Shown here piece by piece: positions 19,039-28,167 of a stretch of 64,000 nucleotides of DNA (positions are counted from its first letter, which is position 1; the number at the start of each line of letters is the position of its first letter). The translations under genes and the position numbers were made by a program. Source of the stretch: Lachnospiraceae bacterium GAM79 (GTDB lineage Bacteria; Bacillota; Clostridia; Lachnospirales; Lachnospiraceae). The DNA is taken from contig CP085928.1 of the NCBI GenBank assembly GCA_020735665.1, positions 1,784,501-1,848,500 of the forward strand, given 5' to 3'. The notes beneath the pieces were generated by a model. That model ran no database searches, was not told the origin of the DNA, and saw nothing but the letters and a program-made list of their open reading frames with translations.

Positions 19039-21351
19039 CTACTTAACTGTAACTTTGATCTTCTTTCTTGCCCCATTCTGCGCAAGCGCATATACGTAAC
19101 ACTTACCCTTCTTTTTAGCTTTGATCCTTCCGGCCTGTGTTACGGTTGCAATCTTCTTATTTGTTGAAATCCAACGGATTTCCTCACAATGTTTTTTCAG
19201 CTTCTTTCTCTTCGGCATACTTGCACGGGCATCTAAAAGAACAGATTTCTTTTTCTTTAATGTGACAGCTGATATCTTCTTATTCTTTGTGGTTGTCACA
19301 ATAACGCCCTTTGGATTTCCGTATTTACCGGACTTAGTCTCAATAATTGTATGAAGCTGATATGATTTTCCTATTGCTTTTTTTACTGTTTTTCCGCTCT
19401 TGGAATCTTTAACATTCTTATATGCAACTACCTTAAATTTGTAAAATGTATTCTTTTTAAGCTTCTGTTTGCCAACTACTTTTGTAAGCTTACAGCTGGC
19501 AGTGCTCTTATTCTTAAATTTTTTTGCACTAATTGTTTTAATCTTTTTGTATTTGTATTTCTTAGCCTTTGTATTGCAGTAATTACCATAAATAATATAA
19601 CCGTCTGCATCCTTCAGATTCTCCCAACGAAGCGTAACTGCCTTTGTTGTTGCAGATGCTCTACCGGTCAACTGCCCCTTTGTCAGAGAATCTACCTTAT
19701 CACTGGTCAGCCATTTTTCATATTCGACTGTTCCTGGCTTATACTGTTCTTCTGTTTTTTTCTGATCAGTAGATGGTGTCGGATTTGGTGTTGGTGTCGG
19801 ATCTGATGTTCCATCAGTCTTAATTACAATAGTACCATCTGCTCCCTTGATAACGATCAACTGTATAACCATACTGTTATCCATACCATCCTTTGCAGCA
19901 ATGGCTGTTATAGTGCTGGTTCCGGTCGGAAAAGATATTGGCCCTGTATATTTGGTTCCGTTTTTCTGATCAGGAATGCTTCCATCCAAAGTATAATAAA
20001 TATCTGCGCCCTCTGTTCCTGATGAGATTATCAAAGAGGTCTTATCATCCGAAACTTTAGCAACCGGCTGTTTTACGGTCTCGCGCACCCCTGTCTCCTT
20101 ACTAACAGAAGTCAGACAATATGGCAGGCTTGCATAATCAGAATAATTTCCATCTGTTACACACTCAGCAAGAAGATATACCTGATAATCTGTTCCCCAA
20201 GTACCTGTCAATGTCTGTGGTAAAGTAAATGTACCGGTGCCTATTGACTGTGTTGTATTTCCGGATAATGCTCCATAATATAACACCTTGGCATCCTTAT
20301 CGGTATATGCCTTATCCGTTATTAATACAGATACCTGATTAACCGGATTTTGTGAATTTCTACTATCTGAATATGTGTATGGAATCGTTACTGTTCCATC
20401 AGCAGCAAGAACCGCTTCTTTTCCTGATGTTAACTGTATTGTTTTATTTGTATCTTTCAAAGTCAAAGTCCAATCATTTACCGCACTCTCTTTTATCTGT
20501 GCGGAAGATGCTGTTATTGCTTTCTTCTTATCAAATCCGACTGCAGTTGAAAACAGGGCTCCACTTGTATTCATATTAAATGCCGGACAAACACCAATGT
20601 TACCATCCATACATTCGGCATCTATCTGAAAATTACCCACTGAATCCAACCATACCACTTTCATTGAATTAGCCCTAGAAGACCGTAACCACCAATAATC
20701 TCCCGATACATTCTTATTGGTAGACTGCTTGTCTGCATATAGATTCCGAATCTCCTTTGCCGAAAGAATAAAGATATAATCTTCAGCTGCCTCATCCTTT
20801 ACAGATTCAGTTCCTGATTCACCTTCCAGATAAGTTCGTATCGTATATGTATTTTCTTTTAATGTCGTAGGCATAAGCAGATTCGCTTCTACTTTTGAAA
20901 ACATCGCACCCTGCTCTGCATTTCTTGAATCAACATATTTGCTGTTCAATAATCTCTCCAGATAACTACCATTCCATCCACCCGATGATTCATCAAAATA
21001 ACTACGGTATAAAATAGAATCTGAATCAAGCAATACATAATCCTGTGCAGCACCTACACTCTGTGTCTCAGTACTTTTTCCAAGCACACGATATGCAACA
21101 GGACTTTTACCGGTCGCATCAGTAAGATTTCCATAATATACCTTTGCTCCTGTTGATTTACTCCATGATGTTGAATCCGTATACAAAGATGACATACCGA
21201 GATTCACTTCATTCTTCACCGGGCTTGCATCCGAAGCAGCTCTTGCTGTTGATCCTGTTCCCAATGGCGGCACAATGCTGACTGCAACTGCAGTACTTAA
21301 TGCAAATGCCATTCCTCTCCTGAAAACATTTTTTTTCATAATTAAATTCAT
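19039..21351 (-). CDS. Secreted protein, short paralogue with one DUF6273-like module
   Basis: 770 residues. AAGGAG lies 7 bases before the ATG at 21349-21351. A signal peptide (about 1-38, ending near TARA) is followed by one DUF6273-like module with KVYYGNL, YRVLGKS, VLLDSDSILYR and PAFNMNTSGALF, then a chitobiase C-terminal-like domain (IYYTLDGSIPDQKNGTKYTG), a Thr/Pro linker (DPTPTPNPTPS), an FN3-like domain and a Lys-rich Big2-like end. The last 230 residues or so are nearly the same as in the downstream gene, so the pair arose by duplication and one copy gained or lost a module. It is the first gene of the operon. Function is not known; secretion and a glycan-facing role are inferred from the domains. 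Confidence 0.8.
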   Translation of the reverse strand: MNLIMKKNVFRRGMAFALSTAVAVSIVPPLGTGSTARAASDASPVKNEVNLGMSSLYTDSTSWSKSTGAKVYYGNLTDATGKSPVAYRVLGKSTETQSVGAAQDYVLLDSDSILYRSYFDESSGGWNGSYLERLLNSKYVDSRNAEQGAMFSKVEANLLMPTTLKENTYTIRTYLEGESGTESVKDEAAEDYIFILSAKEIRNLYADKQSTNKNVSGDYWWLRSSRANSMKVVWLDSVGNFQIDAECMDGNIGVCPAFNMNTSGALFSTAVGFDKKKAITASSAQIKESAVNDWTLTLKDTNKTIQLTSGKEAVLAADGTVTIPYTYSDSRNSQNPVNQVSVLITDKAYTDKDAKVLYYGALSGNTTQSIGTGTFTLPQTLTGTWGTDYQVYLLAECVTDGNYSDYASLPYCLTSVSKETGVRETVKQPVAKVSDDKTSLIISSGTEGADIYYTLDGSIPDQKNGTKYTGPISFPTGTSTITAIAAKDGMDNSMVIQLIVIKGADGTIVIKTDGTSDPTPTPNPTPSTDQKKTEEQYKPGTVEYEKWLTSDKVDSLTKGQLTGRASATTKAVTLRWENLKDADGYIIYGNYCNTKAKKYKYKKIKTISAKKFKNKSTASCKLTKVVGKQKLKKNTFYKFKVVAYKNVKDSKSGKTVKKAIGKSYQLHTIIETKSGKYGNPKGVIVTTTKNKKISAVTLKKKKSVLLDARASMPKRKKLKKHCEEIRWISTNKKIATVTQAGRIKAKKKGKCYVYALAQNGARKKIKVTVK

Positions 21352-21409
21352 TTTTCTGCTCCTTTATTGTAATTTTAAAGATATCAATCTACATATTTGA
21401 AGTATATAT

Positions 21410-21610
21410 TGTCATATTTTAAATATCAAGTGTTATCAAGCATATATTTTCATTTTTGTATATATGCACAGAAAATATATGCTTTCTACAAAAAACTGAG
21501 ACACTTTTATGTAAGTCAACTAACCATATGGTTAGATTAAGCCCTTTCTATAATTATCGTTTTTATCTTTGTATTTTAAATGTCATATTTTTAATATCGG
21601 TTGTTATATC
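21410..21610. repeat. AT-rich direct repeat pair in the promoter region of the surface-protein operon
   Basis: In the 600-base gene-poor stretch upstream of 21351, the sequence TGTCATATTTT(t/a)AATATC followed by a GTTATC-like tail occurs at about 21410-21437 and again at about 21581-21608. The core is near-palindromic. It may be a regulator binding site or chance in AT-rich DNA. The rest of 21352-21736 shows no gene. Confidence 0.3.
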
Positions 21611-21736
21611 ATGTGCTTCGCACATTCTATGCATTCCGCAAAATCAGCACCCTTGCAAGCAAATAATTTTGCGTTCATTATATCATGTCTAATTTATATT
21701 TTATAGAAATATACATAAAATATATGGTTGAGGTGA

Positions 21737-21898
21737 TTAAAAGAGCTTGCAGAAAAACTGGACATTTCAAGACAACATCCGGGAGCCGTCGAAGCCCCTA
21801 ACATCGTTCGATCCGTTTCGCTGGATCCGCTGTTTAATATTACAGATGCACTTGAGGTAGACGTTCGTGAGCTTCTGGATTTTCATGGAAATGCCTAA
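21737..21898 (+). pseudogene. C-terminal remnant of an XRE-family regulator
   Basis: The plus strand encodes 53 residues ending in TAA: KELAEKLDISRQ, then AVEAPNIVRSVSLD, LFNITDALEVDVRELLDF. This matches the recognition helix and C-terminal part of Cro/C1-type (XRE) regulators common in Lachnospiraceae, which read KELAEK..ISRQ..AVEAPN..SLD.LFNIADALEV. An in-frame TGA immediately precedes it and no start codon is available, so the N-terminal helices are lost. The usual residue after RQH is replaced by Pro-Gly, also suggesting decay. It is the only plus-strand coding remnant between two minus-strand genes. Confidence 0.65.
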
Positions 21899-21947
21899 AA
21901 AAAGATATGACGTAGATTCCGAATGGAACTTACGCCATATCTTTTTA
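21897..21947. terminator. Bidirectional terminator
   Basis: Arms AAAAGATATG and CATATCTTTT pair around a further imperfect stem, with A runs on one side and T runs on the other. It can end transcription of ilvE on the minus strand and of the XRE remnant on the plus strand. Confidence 0.8.
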
Positions 21948-21967
21948 TTTATAAGAACTCTTTATAA

Positions 21968-22999
21968 TTAGTCTACTTTGATCTCTTTGATCCATCCTTC
22001 TGGAGCTTCGATCCTGCCCATCTGGATACCTGTTAATGTATCATAGAGCTTCTGAATAACCGGTCCCATCTTCTCCATTCCACTTGGGAAGCAGATCTCT
22101 TTGCCATGATCAACAATCTTACCTACCGGCGAAATAACGGCTGCTGTACCACACAGACCACACTCTGCAAAATCTTTTACCTCATCGAAGTATACTTCTC
22201 TGTGCTCAACCTTCAGTCCGAGGTACTTCTCAGCAACTACCATAAGAGAACGTCTTGTAATAGATGGAAGGATACTGTTTGATTTAGGTGTTACAACTGT
22301 GCCATCCTTTGTTACGAAGATGAAGTTTGCTCCACCTGTCTCCTCTACCTTTGTTCTGGTTGCTGCATCCAAGTACATATTCTCATCATAACCTTCCTGA
22401 TGAGCTGTAACGATTGCATGAAGGCTCATTGCATAGTTCAGACCGGCCTTGATATGACCTGTTCCATGAGGTGCTGCACGATCGAAATCAGAAACCTTAA
22501 TTGTAATCGGCTTTGCACCACCCTTAAAGTAAGGACCTACAGGTGTACAGAACATTCTGAACTGATACTCGTCTGCCGGCTTAACACCGATTACAGGATT
22601 TGTACCAAACATATATGGTCTGATATAAAGTGTTGCTCCTGAACCATATGGTGGAACAAAACCAGCATTTGCTCTTACTGTCTCTTCTACTGCCTTTACA
22701 AATCTATCTTCCGGGAATGCAGGCATCTCAAGTCTCTTTGCTGAATCTGCCATTCTGCTTGCATTCAGGTCAGGACGGAAACATACGATCCTGCCATCCT
22801 CTGTTGTATATGCCTTTAATCCCTCAAATACTGTCTGGGCATACTGGAGAACACCTGCGCATTCGCTTAATACGATATTGGCATCATCTGTTAATGTTCC
22901 TTCATCCCATGCACCATTCTTAAAGTTTGATACATATCTCTTATCTGTCTTGATATACCCAAAACCGATATTAGACCAGTCAATGTTTTTCTTTTCCAT
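21968..22999 (-). CDS. ilvE: Branched-chain amino acid aminotransferase
   Basis: 343 residues, fold-type IV PLP enzyme. Recognisable segments are FEGLKAYTTEDGRIVCFRPDLNA, LYIRPYMFGT, GHIKAGLNYAMSL (the PLP Lys), KVEETGGANFIFV and the phosphate-binding ITRRSL. It interconverts Val, Leu and Ile with their 2-oxo acids using 2-oxoglutarate/Glu. It is monocistronic here, with no ilv or leu genes nearby and no T-box leader seen in the short upstream region. AAAGGATG precedes the ATG, and the terminator at 21897-21947 follows. Confidence 0.95.
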   Translation of the reverse strand: MEKKNIDWSNIGFGYIKTDKRYVSNFKNGAWDEGTLTDDANIVLSECAGVLQYAQTVFEGLKAYTTEDGRIVCFRPDLNASRMADSAKRLEMPAFPEDRFVKAVEETVRANAGFVPPYGSGATLYIRPYMFGTNPVIGVKPADEYQFRMFCTPVGPYFKGGAKPITIKVSDFDRAAPHGTGHIKAGLNYAMSLHAIVTAHQEGYDENMYLDAATRTKVEETGGANFIFVTKDGTVVTPKSNSILPSITRRSLMVVAEKYLGLKVEHREVYFDEVKDFAECGLCGTAAVISPVGKIVDHGKEICFPSGMEKMGPVIQKLYDTLTGIQMGRIEAPEGWIKEIKVD

Positions 23000-23098
23000 A
23001 ACTACTCATCCTTTCAGTTTCTGTTTCGTAAAAAATAATATTCATAGCTTCTGTTATAGCACATTCTTTTCTCAATTTCTATAGTATTGATAATTTTT

Positions 23099-24892
23099 TT
23101 ACTGTTCAAATATATATTTTACCATATCTGATACGGCATTGCTATCCTTATGCTTTAAGGTTCGTTTTGCAAGAGGCACGCGATCCGTAATAATATTATC
23201 CACACCGATCGCCATCATACGACGCATCTCACTGCTGGTATTTACCGTCCATGCACACACCATAATACCTTTCTTATGCGCTCCGGCTACCACCTGCCTG
23301 GTCAGATATCTGGCATCAATACTTAATACATCCATGGCCTCATAATTCGTCCGATTGCTGTATCCGAAGCTGTATATATAGCCGGTTACAATATCAGGAT
23401 CATCCTTCTTGATCCGCACAAGAGATCGTTGCTTAAAAGATGTAACAATACATTGCTCTTCCATATGATTCTCCCGGAGCAGTTCAGCAACTTTTTTCTC
23501 CAGTTCACCATCATTCCGAACTGTTTTCAGTTCTATATTCATCATTACTTTACCTTTGCAGGTGTCGATTGCATCCTTCAAAGTCGGAATCTTGGTTCCG
23601 GCATATTCTTCCGGATATTCTGCTCCGGCATCTAACTGCTGCAGTTCCTCATATGTACTGTCACAGACTAACTTATCAACGCCTGTCGTCCGTTCCGTTG
23701 ACGGATCATGCATTAGCACCAATTCTCCATCCGAAGTCAACCGGACATCCATCTCCACATAGTCTGCCCCTTCTTCGATCGCCTTCTCAAATGCCGGGAT
23801 CGTATTTTCAGGAGCTTCACTGCTGGAACCTCTGTGTGCGGTGATCAACGTTGCCCCAAGGGAAGCATATGTCGGTGTAGCACCGGCAGACAAAAAACGA
23901 ACATTCAGATATACTGCAAGCATACAGGCTACAGCAACCAGACTTACAAGTACATAATGAGTCTGCTTTTTCAGATCTGCATCATCCACATGGTACATAA
24001 GCATCTTCGGTCGAGCAAGCTGCAATACCGCCGATATATTGAACATACCGCAGATAAAAAGCAGCAAAGCACCTACCACGATATTGATATTATTATATAC
24101 CTCATAGAACAGAATAAGCACATTATCTCCATCGGATTTTGCTTTTATCACCAATACACTTACAACGATAAAGATCGCATATAACAATACGCAGAACAAT
24201 CCGACAAATATCTCCCATAACGCCTGGAATATAAAATGATGCACCGATTCCCGACAGGTCAGTCTGGTCTGTCCCGCTGCCTTTGCAGTCTCCTCATTCC
24301 CCAGTATCAACAAACGGATATATGGAATTTTTACCGACATAATCCAGATACTGATCAGATAGATTACTATAAATCCTATCCAAAATGCCTTCTTGCCTGT
24401 TTCTCTGATACAAAGCTTCAGCAGATATTTGGTAACTGTGTTATTATTCAACGCCATCAAAAACGGCGGCATATATACCGCAAATGCAAATGGAAGCATA
24501 TAAAAGATACGACCAATCTTCTTTTTACCGAAGAAACGAAAGAAATACTTCTCAACCTGTACCAGATATCCGAACAGCCCTTGTCTGCTGTGCCTGAGTG
24601 CCGCATCAAACAGCACAACATACATCGTAAGGTTCAATAACATGAACACCATGAGCAATACGATCAAAAGCAGCATATATATGATCGTTCCCGGTTTTAC
24701 CAGAACATCTAAAAAGTTCTCCTTCGTGACAGAACTGTAACCGGATAATTTAATTGCAAGATAAAATCCTCGAAATACAACAGGAATCAGGATAAATGAC
24801 GAAACGACCAGAAACGCAAGCTGACACAGCACCACCCTTATTTTATTATGTGCCAGAAAATATCTGACTCGGAGTATATATCCCGCTTTCAT
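23099..24892 (-). CDS. Membrane-anchored glycerophosphodiester phosphodiesterase
   Basis: 597 residues in two halves. Residues 1 to about 340 contain about eight transmembrane helices and match the GPDPase membrane domain found in Bacillota. Residues about 350-590 are a GDPD TIM barrel with the catalytic start HRGSSSEAPENT, the metal ligands in YVEMDVRLTSDGELVLMHD and IELKT, and the late VCAWTVN segment. It hydrolyses glycerophosphodiesters from phospholipid or teichoic acid turnover to glycerol-3-phosphate and an alcohol; whether the barrel faces out is not certain. GGGAGG precedes the ATG. Two palindromic elements lie upstream at 24922-24980 and 25164-25374. Confidence 0.92.
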   Translation of the reverse strand: MKAGYILRVRYFLAHNKIRVVLCQLAFLVVSSFILIPVVFRGFYLAIKLSGYSSVTKENFLDVLVKPGTIIYMLLLIVLLMVFMLLNLTMYVVLFDAALRHSRQGLFGYLVQVEKYFFRFFGKKKIGRIFYMLPFAFAVYMPPFLMALNNNTVTKYLLKLCIRETGKKAFWIGFIVIYLISIWIMSVKIPYIRLLILGNEETAKAAGQTRLTCRESVHHFIFQALWEIFVGLFCVLLYAIFIVVSVLVIKAKSDGDNVLILFYEVYNNINIVVGALLLFICGMFNISAVLQLARPKMLMYHVDDADLKKQTHYVLVSLVAVACMLAVYLNVRFLSAGATPTYASLGATLITAHRGSSSEAPENTIPAFEKAIEEGADYVEMDVRLTSDGELVLMHDPSTERTTGVDKLVCDSTYEELQQLDAGAEYPEEYAGTKIPTLKDAIDTCKGKVMMNIELKTVRNDGELEKKVAELLRENHMEEQCIVTSFKQRSLVRIKKDDPDIVTGYIYSFGYSNRTNYEAMDVLSIDARYLTRQVVAGAHKKGIMVCAWTVNTSSEMRRMMAIGVDNIITDRVPLAKRTLKHKDSNAVSDMVKYIFEQ

Positions 24893-24921
24893 ATCTGTCT
24901 GCCTCCCGGTTGTTTGTTCAA

Positions 24922-24980
24922 AACAGGCATTGCAGAATATTCAATGCTCTATTTACAATACGTTTCTGCAATTGCCTGTT
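24922..24980 (-). promoter_or_regulatory. Leader hairpin upstream of the GDPD gene
   Basis: AACAGGCA-TTGCAGAA (24922-24937) pairs with TTCTGCAATTGCCTGTT (24964-24980), a 16-bp stem with one bulge. The loop contains a shorter ATTCAATGC/GCATTG pairing. On the minus strand four T follow the stem, 30 bases before the start codon. It may be a terminator, an attenuator or a leader structure. Between this and 25164 I see no gene. Confidence 0.5.
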
Positions 24981-25163
24981 TAATCTCATAGTCTATATTA
25001 TAGGCACAACCAAAGCTATCTGCAAGCACTCTCTGCCACAATAATCTGACAACCGAACACATCCGGTTTTTAGCAGTATATAAAAACCAGGGGAAATATT
25101 CTACACAGTTAATCGTACTCACCATAACGCACTATAAAAACTGCATGCTGTACATATAAAGGC

Positions 25164-25374
25164 AGGGGCTTACCCTTGGTTATTAGTCCTGCCATCATAA
25201 TATGACATATGTGAGGATTTCGTTATTCGCTGCATATTGTCAGTAAATACGAGTGCCTGTCTGAGCCGAAGGCGAGTTGGCACAGGAGTATTTACGAATC
25301 AGACATATGCAGTGAATAGAAACCGCAACAAGTCATTTATGATGGCAGAACTAAAAAACAAGAAGTAAGCCCCT
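25164..25374. repeat. 211-bp long imperfect palindrome
   Basis: The outer arms begin aggggctta at 25164 and end taagcccct at 25374. Long complementary blocks continue inward (for example cctgccatcata against tgatggcag, tcgctgcata against atgcagtga), down to a centre with gccgaaggc. The whole can fold into one long hairpin. It starts 16 bases after the paaK stop on the minus strand, so it would be transcribed with paaK. No reading frame or transposase is present. It resembles a second element at 34932-35104 in design but not in sequence. Confidence 0.75.
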
Positions 25375-25389
25375 ATCGTATATCCAGGT

Positions 25390-26715
25390 TTAGAAGCCGG
25401 TGTTTCGGTTATCGATGATACGCTTTGCCTTACCCTCGGAACGAGCGATAGACTTCGGTGGAAGCAGTTCCACCTTGGCACTGATCAGCAGAGTCTGCTT
25501 GATCTGTGTCTTGATATATGCAGCCAGCTTCTCAAGCTTATCTGCATCGTTTATATCAACATCATCCTTTAATTCCACCTGAACAGTAAGCTTATCCTGT
25601 GAATTCACACGATCAACTACCAACATGTAATGCGCAGATGTTTCTTTCACGCCCATCAGTACAGCTTCGATCTGACTTGGGAATACATTAACACCACGAA
25701 TAACAAGCATATCATCGGTACGTCCTGTGATACGGCTCATCTTAACGGTTGTTCTTCCGCAAGCACAAGTTCCATGATGCAAAGTACAGATATCATGTGT
25801 TCTGTAGCGGATCATAGGTACACCTGTCTTGGTCAGTGTCGTAAATACCAGTTCACCCGGTGTATCGTCCGGAAGCGGTTCTTCTGTTATCGGATCGATG
25901 ATCTCTGCAAGCACATGATCTTCATTGATATGCATACCATGCTTTTCCATACATTCAAATGCAACACCCGGTCCACCAATCTCAGTCAGTCCGTAAATAT
26001 CAAGTGCATCAAAATCAAGAAGCTCTTCCAGATGCTGTCTCATTTCCTCTGTCCATGGCTCTGCACCAAAGCAACCGGATTTCAGTTTTAATTCTTCCGG
26101 CTTGATTCCCATTTCATGGATGGTTTCTGCCAGATATGTTGCATAAGACGGTGTACAGCAGAGCATCGTAGTACCAAGCTCTTTCATCATTATAATCTGT
26201 CTCTGTGTATTACCGGATGACATTGGAATTACTGTAGCCCCAATCTCTGTTGCGCCCTGATGTGCCCCCAGTCCGCCGGTAAATAAACCATAACCATAAG
26301 CAATCTGAATGATATCATCCTTTGTACCGCCTGCAGCAGTCAGTGCTCTGGCAACCATCTCTGTCCATACCTTAATATCATTTTCCGTATATCCTGATAC
26401 GATCGGCTTTCCGGTTGTTCCTGAAGAACCCTGAATACGTACAATATCTTTAAGATCTGCAGCAAATAGTCCATATGGGAAATTATCTCTCAAATCGGTT
26501 TTCTGCGTAAATGGAAGCTTTACGATATCTTCAATTCCATTAATATCTTCCGGTTTTACTCCGGCTTCGTCCATTCTCTTTCTGTAAGCCGGAACATTAT
26601 TATATTCCAACTCTACGGTAGCTCTCAGTCTTTCTCCCTGAAGCTTTTTTCTTTCATCAAAATCCATACATTCCATTGCATCGTTATAGATGTAATGAAT
26701 CTTCTTCTGTCTCAT
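25390..26715 (-). CDS. paaK: Phenylacetate-CoA ligase
   Basis: 441 residues. GGAGGATAG precedes the ATG. The ANL-superfamily adenylation motifs are IQGSSGTTGKPIVSGYT (ATP phosphate loop), YGLTEIGGPGV, VFTTLTKTGVPMIRYRTHD, and a C-terminal lid with ITGRTDDMLVIRGVNVFPSQIE and the late Lys in SEGKAKRI. It makes aryl-acetyl-CoA from aryl acetates and ATP. With IorAB, as in many anaerobes, it can work in reverse to gain ATP from aryl-acetyl-CoA. It is monocistronic with a strong promoter at 26797-26825. Confidence 0.93.
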   Translation of the reverse strand: MRQKKIHYIYNDAMECMDFDERKKLQGERLRATVELEYNNVPAYRKRMDEAGVKPEDINGIEDIVKLPFTQKTDLRDNFPYGLFAADLKDIVRIQGSSGTTGKPIVSGYTENDIKVWTEMVARALTAAGGTKDDIIQIAYGYGLFTGGLGAHQGATEIGATVIPMSSGNTQRQIIMMKELGTTMLCCTPSYATYLAETIHEMGIKPEELKLKSGCFGAEPWTEEMRQHLEELLDFDALDIYGLTEIGGPGVAFECMEKHGMHINEDHVLAEIIDPITEEPLPDDTPGELVFTTLTKTGVPMIRYRTHDICTLHHGTCACGRTTVKMSRITGRTDDMLVIRGVNVFPSQIEAVLMGVKETSAHYMLVVDRVNSQDKLTVQVELKDDVDINDADKLEKLAAYIKTQIKQTLLISAKVELLPPKSIARSEGKAKRIIDNRNTGF

Positions 26716-26796
26716 ATGTGACTATCCTCCATGTCTGATCTTGGCTTTACTTTTTCGCTTTTATGTTTTTCCACACTAAAGCGTTTACCCATAAAA

Positions 26797-26825
26797 ATTT
26801 TAGCTGAGCAGCCTGTATATGTCAA
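26797..26825 (-). promoter_or_regulatory. Promoter of paaK
   Basis: On the minus strand perfect TTGACA, 17 bases, TAAAAT, then a leader of about 75 bases to the ATG. No riboswitch fold is recognised in that leader. Confidence 0.75.
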
Positions 26826-26867
26826 GGAAGTTTTTACCTTCCCTTAAAGATTTTCCATATAGTACAA

Positions 26868-26906
26868 AACGACCACCACACAGGCGCGTCCTGCATGATG
26901 GTCGTT
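26868..26906 (-). terminator. Terminator after rplA
   Basis: AACGACCATCATGCAGGA pairs with a wobble-containing complement around CGCG, followed on the minus strand by TTTTG. It begins 26 bases after the rplA stop and closes the rpmG-secE-nusG-rplKA operon. Confidence 0.85.
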
Positions 26907-26931
26907 CTATCAATATATTGGTATATAAGAT

Positions 26932-27624
26932 TTACGCAAATCTTGTTGTGTTAATCTTTACACCAGGACCCATTGTTGAAGCAATTACAACGCTCTTAAG
27001 GTACTGTCCCTTAGCAGCTGATGGCTTTGCTTTTACAATAGCATCCATTAAGGTCTGGAAGTTTTCGTCTAACTGTTCCTCTGTAAAGGAAGCTTTTCCC
27101 ACTGGCACATGGATAATATTGGCTTTGTCAAGTCTGTACTCTATCTTACCGGCTTTGATATCGTTAACAGCTTTTGTTACGTCCATTGTAACTGTACCAG
27201 CCTTAGGGTTTGGCATTAAGCCCTTAGGTCCAAGTACACGACCAAGACGTCCAACAACACCCATCATATCAGGTGTAGCTACAACAACATCGAAATCTAA
27301 CCATCCGTCTTTCTGGATCTTTGGAACTAATTCCTCACCACCTGCGTAATCAGCACCGGCAGCAAGAGCTTCGTCTACCTTAGCTCCCTTAGCGAATACG
27401 AGAACCTTAACTGTCTTACCTGTTCCATGAGGTAATACAACTGCACCACGTACCTGCTGATCTGCGTGACGTCCATCAACGCCCAGTCTTAAGTGAGCTT
27501 CGATTGTCTCATCAAATTTAGCTGTAGCCATCTTCTTTACCAAAGCAACTGCCTCTTCGAATTCGTAAACGGCTGTTTTGTCATAGAGCTTGCTTGCATC
27601 TATATATTTCTTACTCTTCTTCAT
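26932..27624 (-). CDS. rplA: 50S ribosomal protein L1
   Basis: 230 residues, full length. It starts [16 protein letters not shown] and contains the conserved [59 protein letters not shown] (written here in shortened form of the motif order) and [19 protein letters not shown]1 forms the L1 stalk on 23S rRNA and can repress its own operon. AGGAGG precedes the ATG. It lies 60 bases after rplK. The rplJL genes that usually follow are absent here. Confidence 0.98.
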   Translation of the reverse strand: MKKSKKYIDASKLYDKTAVYEFEEAVALVKKMATAKFDETIEAHLRLGVDGRHADQQVRGAVVLPHGTGKTVKVLVFAKGAKVDEALAAGADYAGGEELVPKIQKDGWLDFDVVVATPDMMGVVGRLGRVLGPKGLMPNPKAGTVTMDVTKAVNDIKAGKIEYRLDKANIIHVPVGKASFTEEQLDENFQTLMDAIVKAKPSAAKGQYLKSVVIASTMGPGVKINTTRFA

Positions 27625-27684
27625 TATAAACCTCCTGTGGTCTTATCGGGAGCGACCCTCCCACCAAAATGTTTTTATTCTTAA

Positions 27685-28110
27685 TTACTCTTCAACTGTA
27701 ACGCCCATTGAACGAGCTGTTCCAGCGATCATGCTCATAGCAGTTTCAAGGCTTGCAGCATTTAAATCTTTCATCTTAAGTTCGGCAATTTCCTGAACCT
27801 TAGCCTTTGAGATAGTTGCAACCTTTGTCTTCTTTGAGTTAGCTGAACCGGATTTGATATTACAAGCCTTCTTGATCAGAAGTGCTGCAGGAGGAGTCTT
27901 AGTGATAAAGCTAAAGCTCTTATCCTGATAAACTGTAATAACAACAGGAATGATCATATCTCCTTCGTTAGCAGTTCTAGCATTGAATTCTTTTGTAAAT
28001 GCAACGATATTAACACCATGCTGACCAAGAGCCGGTCCAACAGGTGGTGCAGGTGTTGCCTTTCCTGCAGGAATCTGTAATTTGATATATCCTTCTACTT
28101 TCTTCGCCAT
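27685..28110 (-). CDS. rplK: 50S ribosomal protein L11
   Basis: 141 residues from the ATG at 28108-28110, which has GGAGGT 8 bases upstream; the reading frame is open further but that extension has no ribosome binding site and is not part of L11. It starts [20 protein letters not shown] and has [14 protein letters not shown], TYxDKSF-like VYQDKSFSF and [11 protein letters not shown]11 binds the GTPase-associated region of 23S rRNA and takes part in the RelA-type stringent response. Confidence 0.98.
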   Translation of the reverse strand: MAKKVEGYIKLQIPAGKATPAPPVGPALGQHGVNIVAFTKEFNARTANEGDMIIPVVITVYQDKSFSFITKTPPAALLIKKACNIKSGSANSKKTKVATISKAKVQEIAELKMKDLNAASLETAMSMIAGTARSMGVTVEE

Positions 28111-28167
28111 CTTAGCGCACCTCCAAAAATATTGTGGTAATAACGGGGGATACCCTTCCACTCACTC

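Noticed and set aside
21410-21610. CRISPR-like repeats
   Set aside because: There are only two imperfect copies, 171 bases apart, with no regular spacers.
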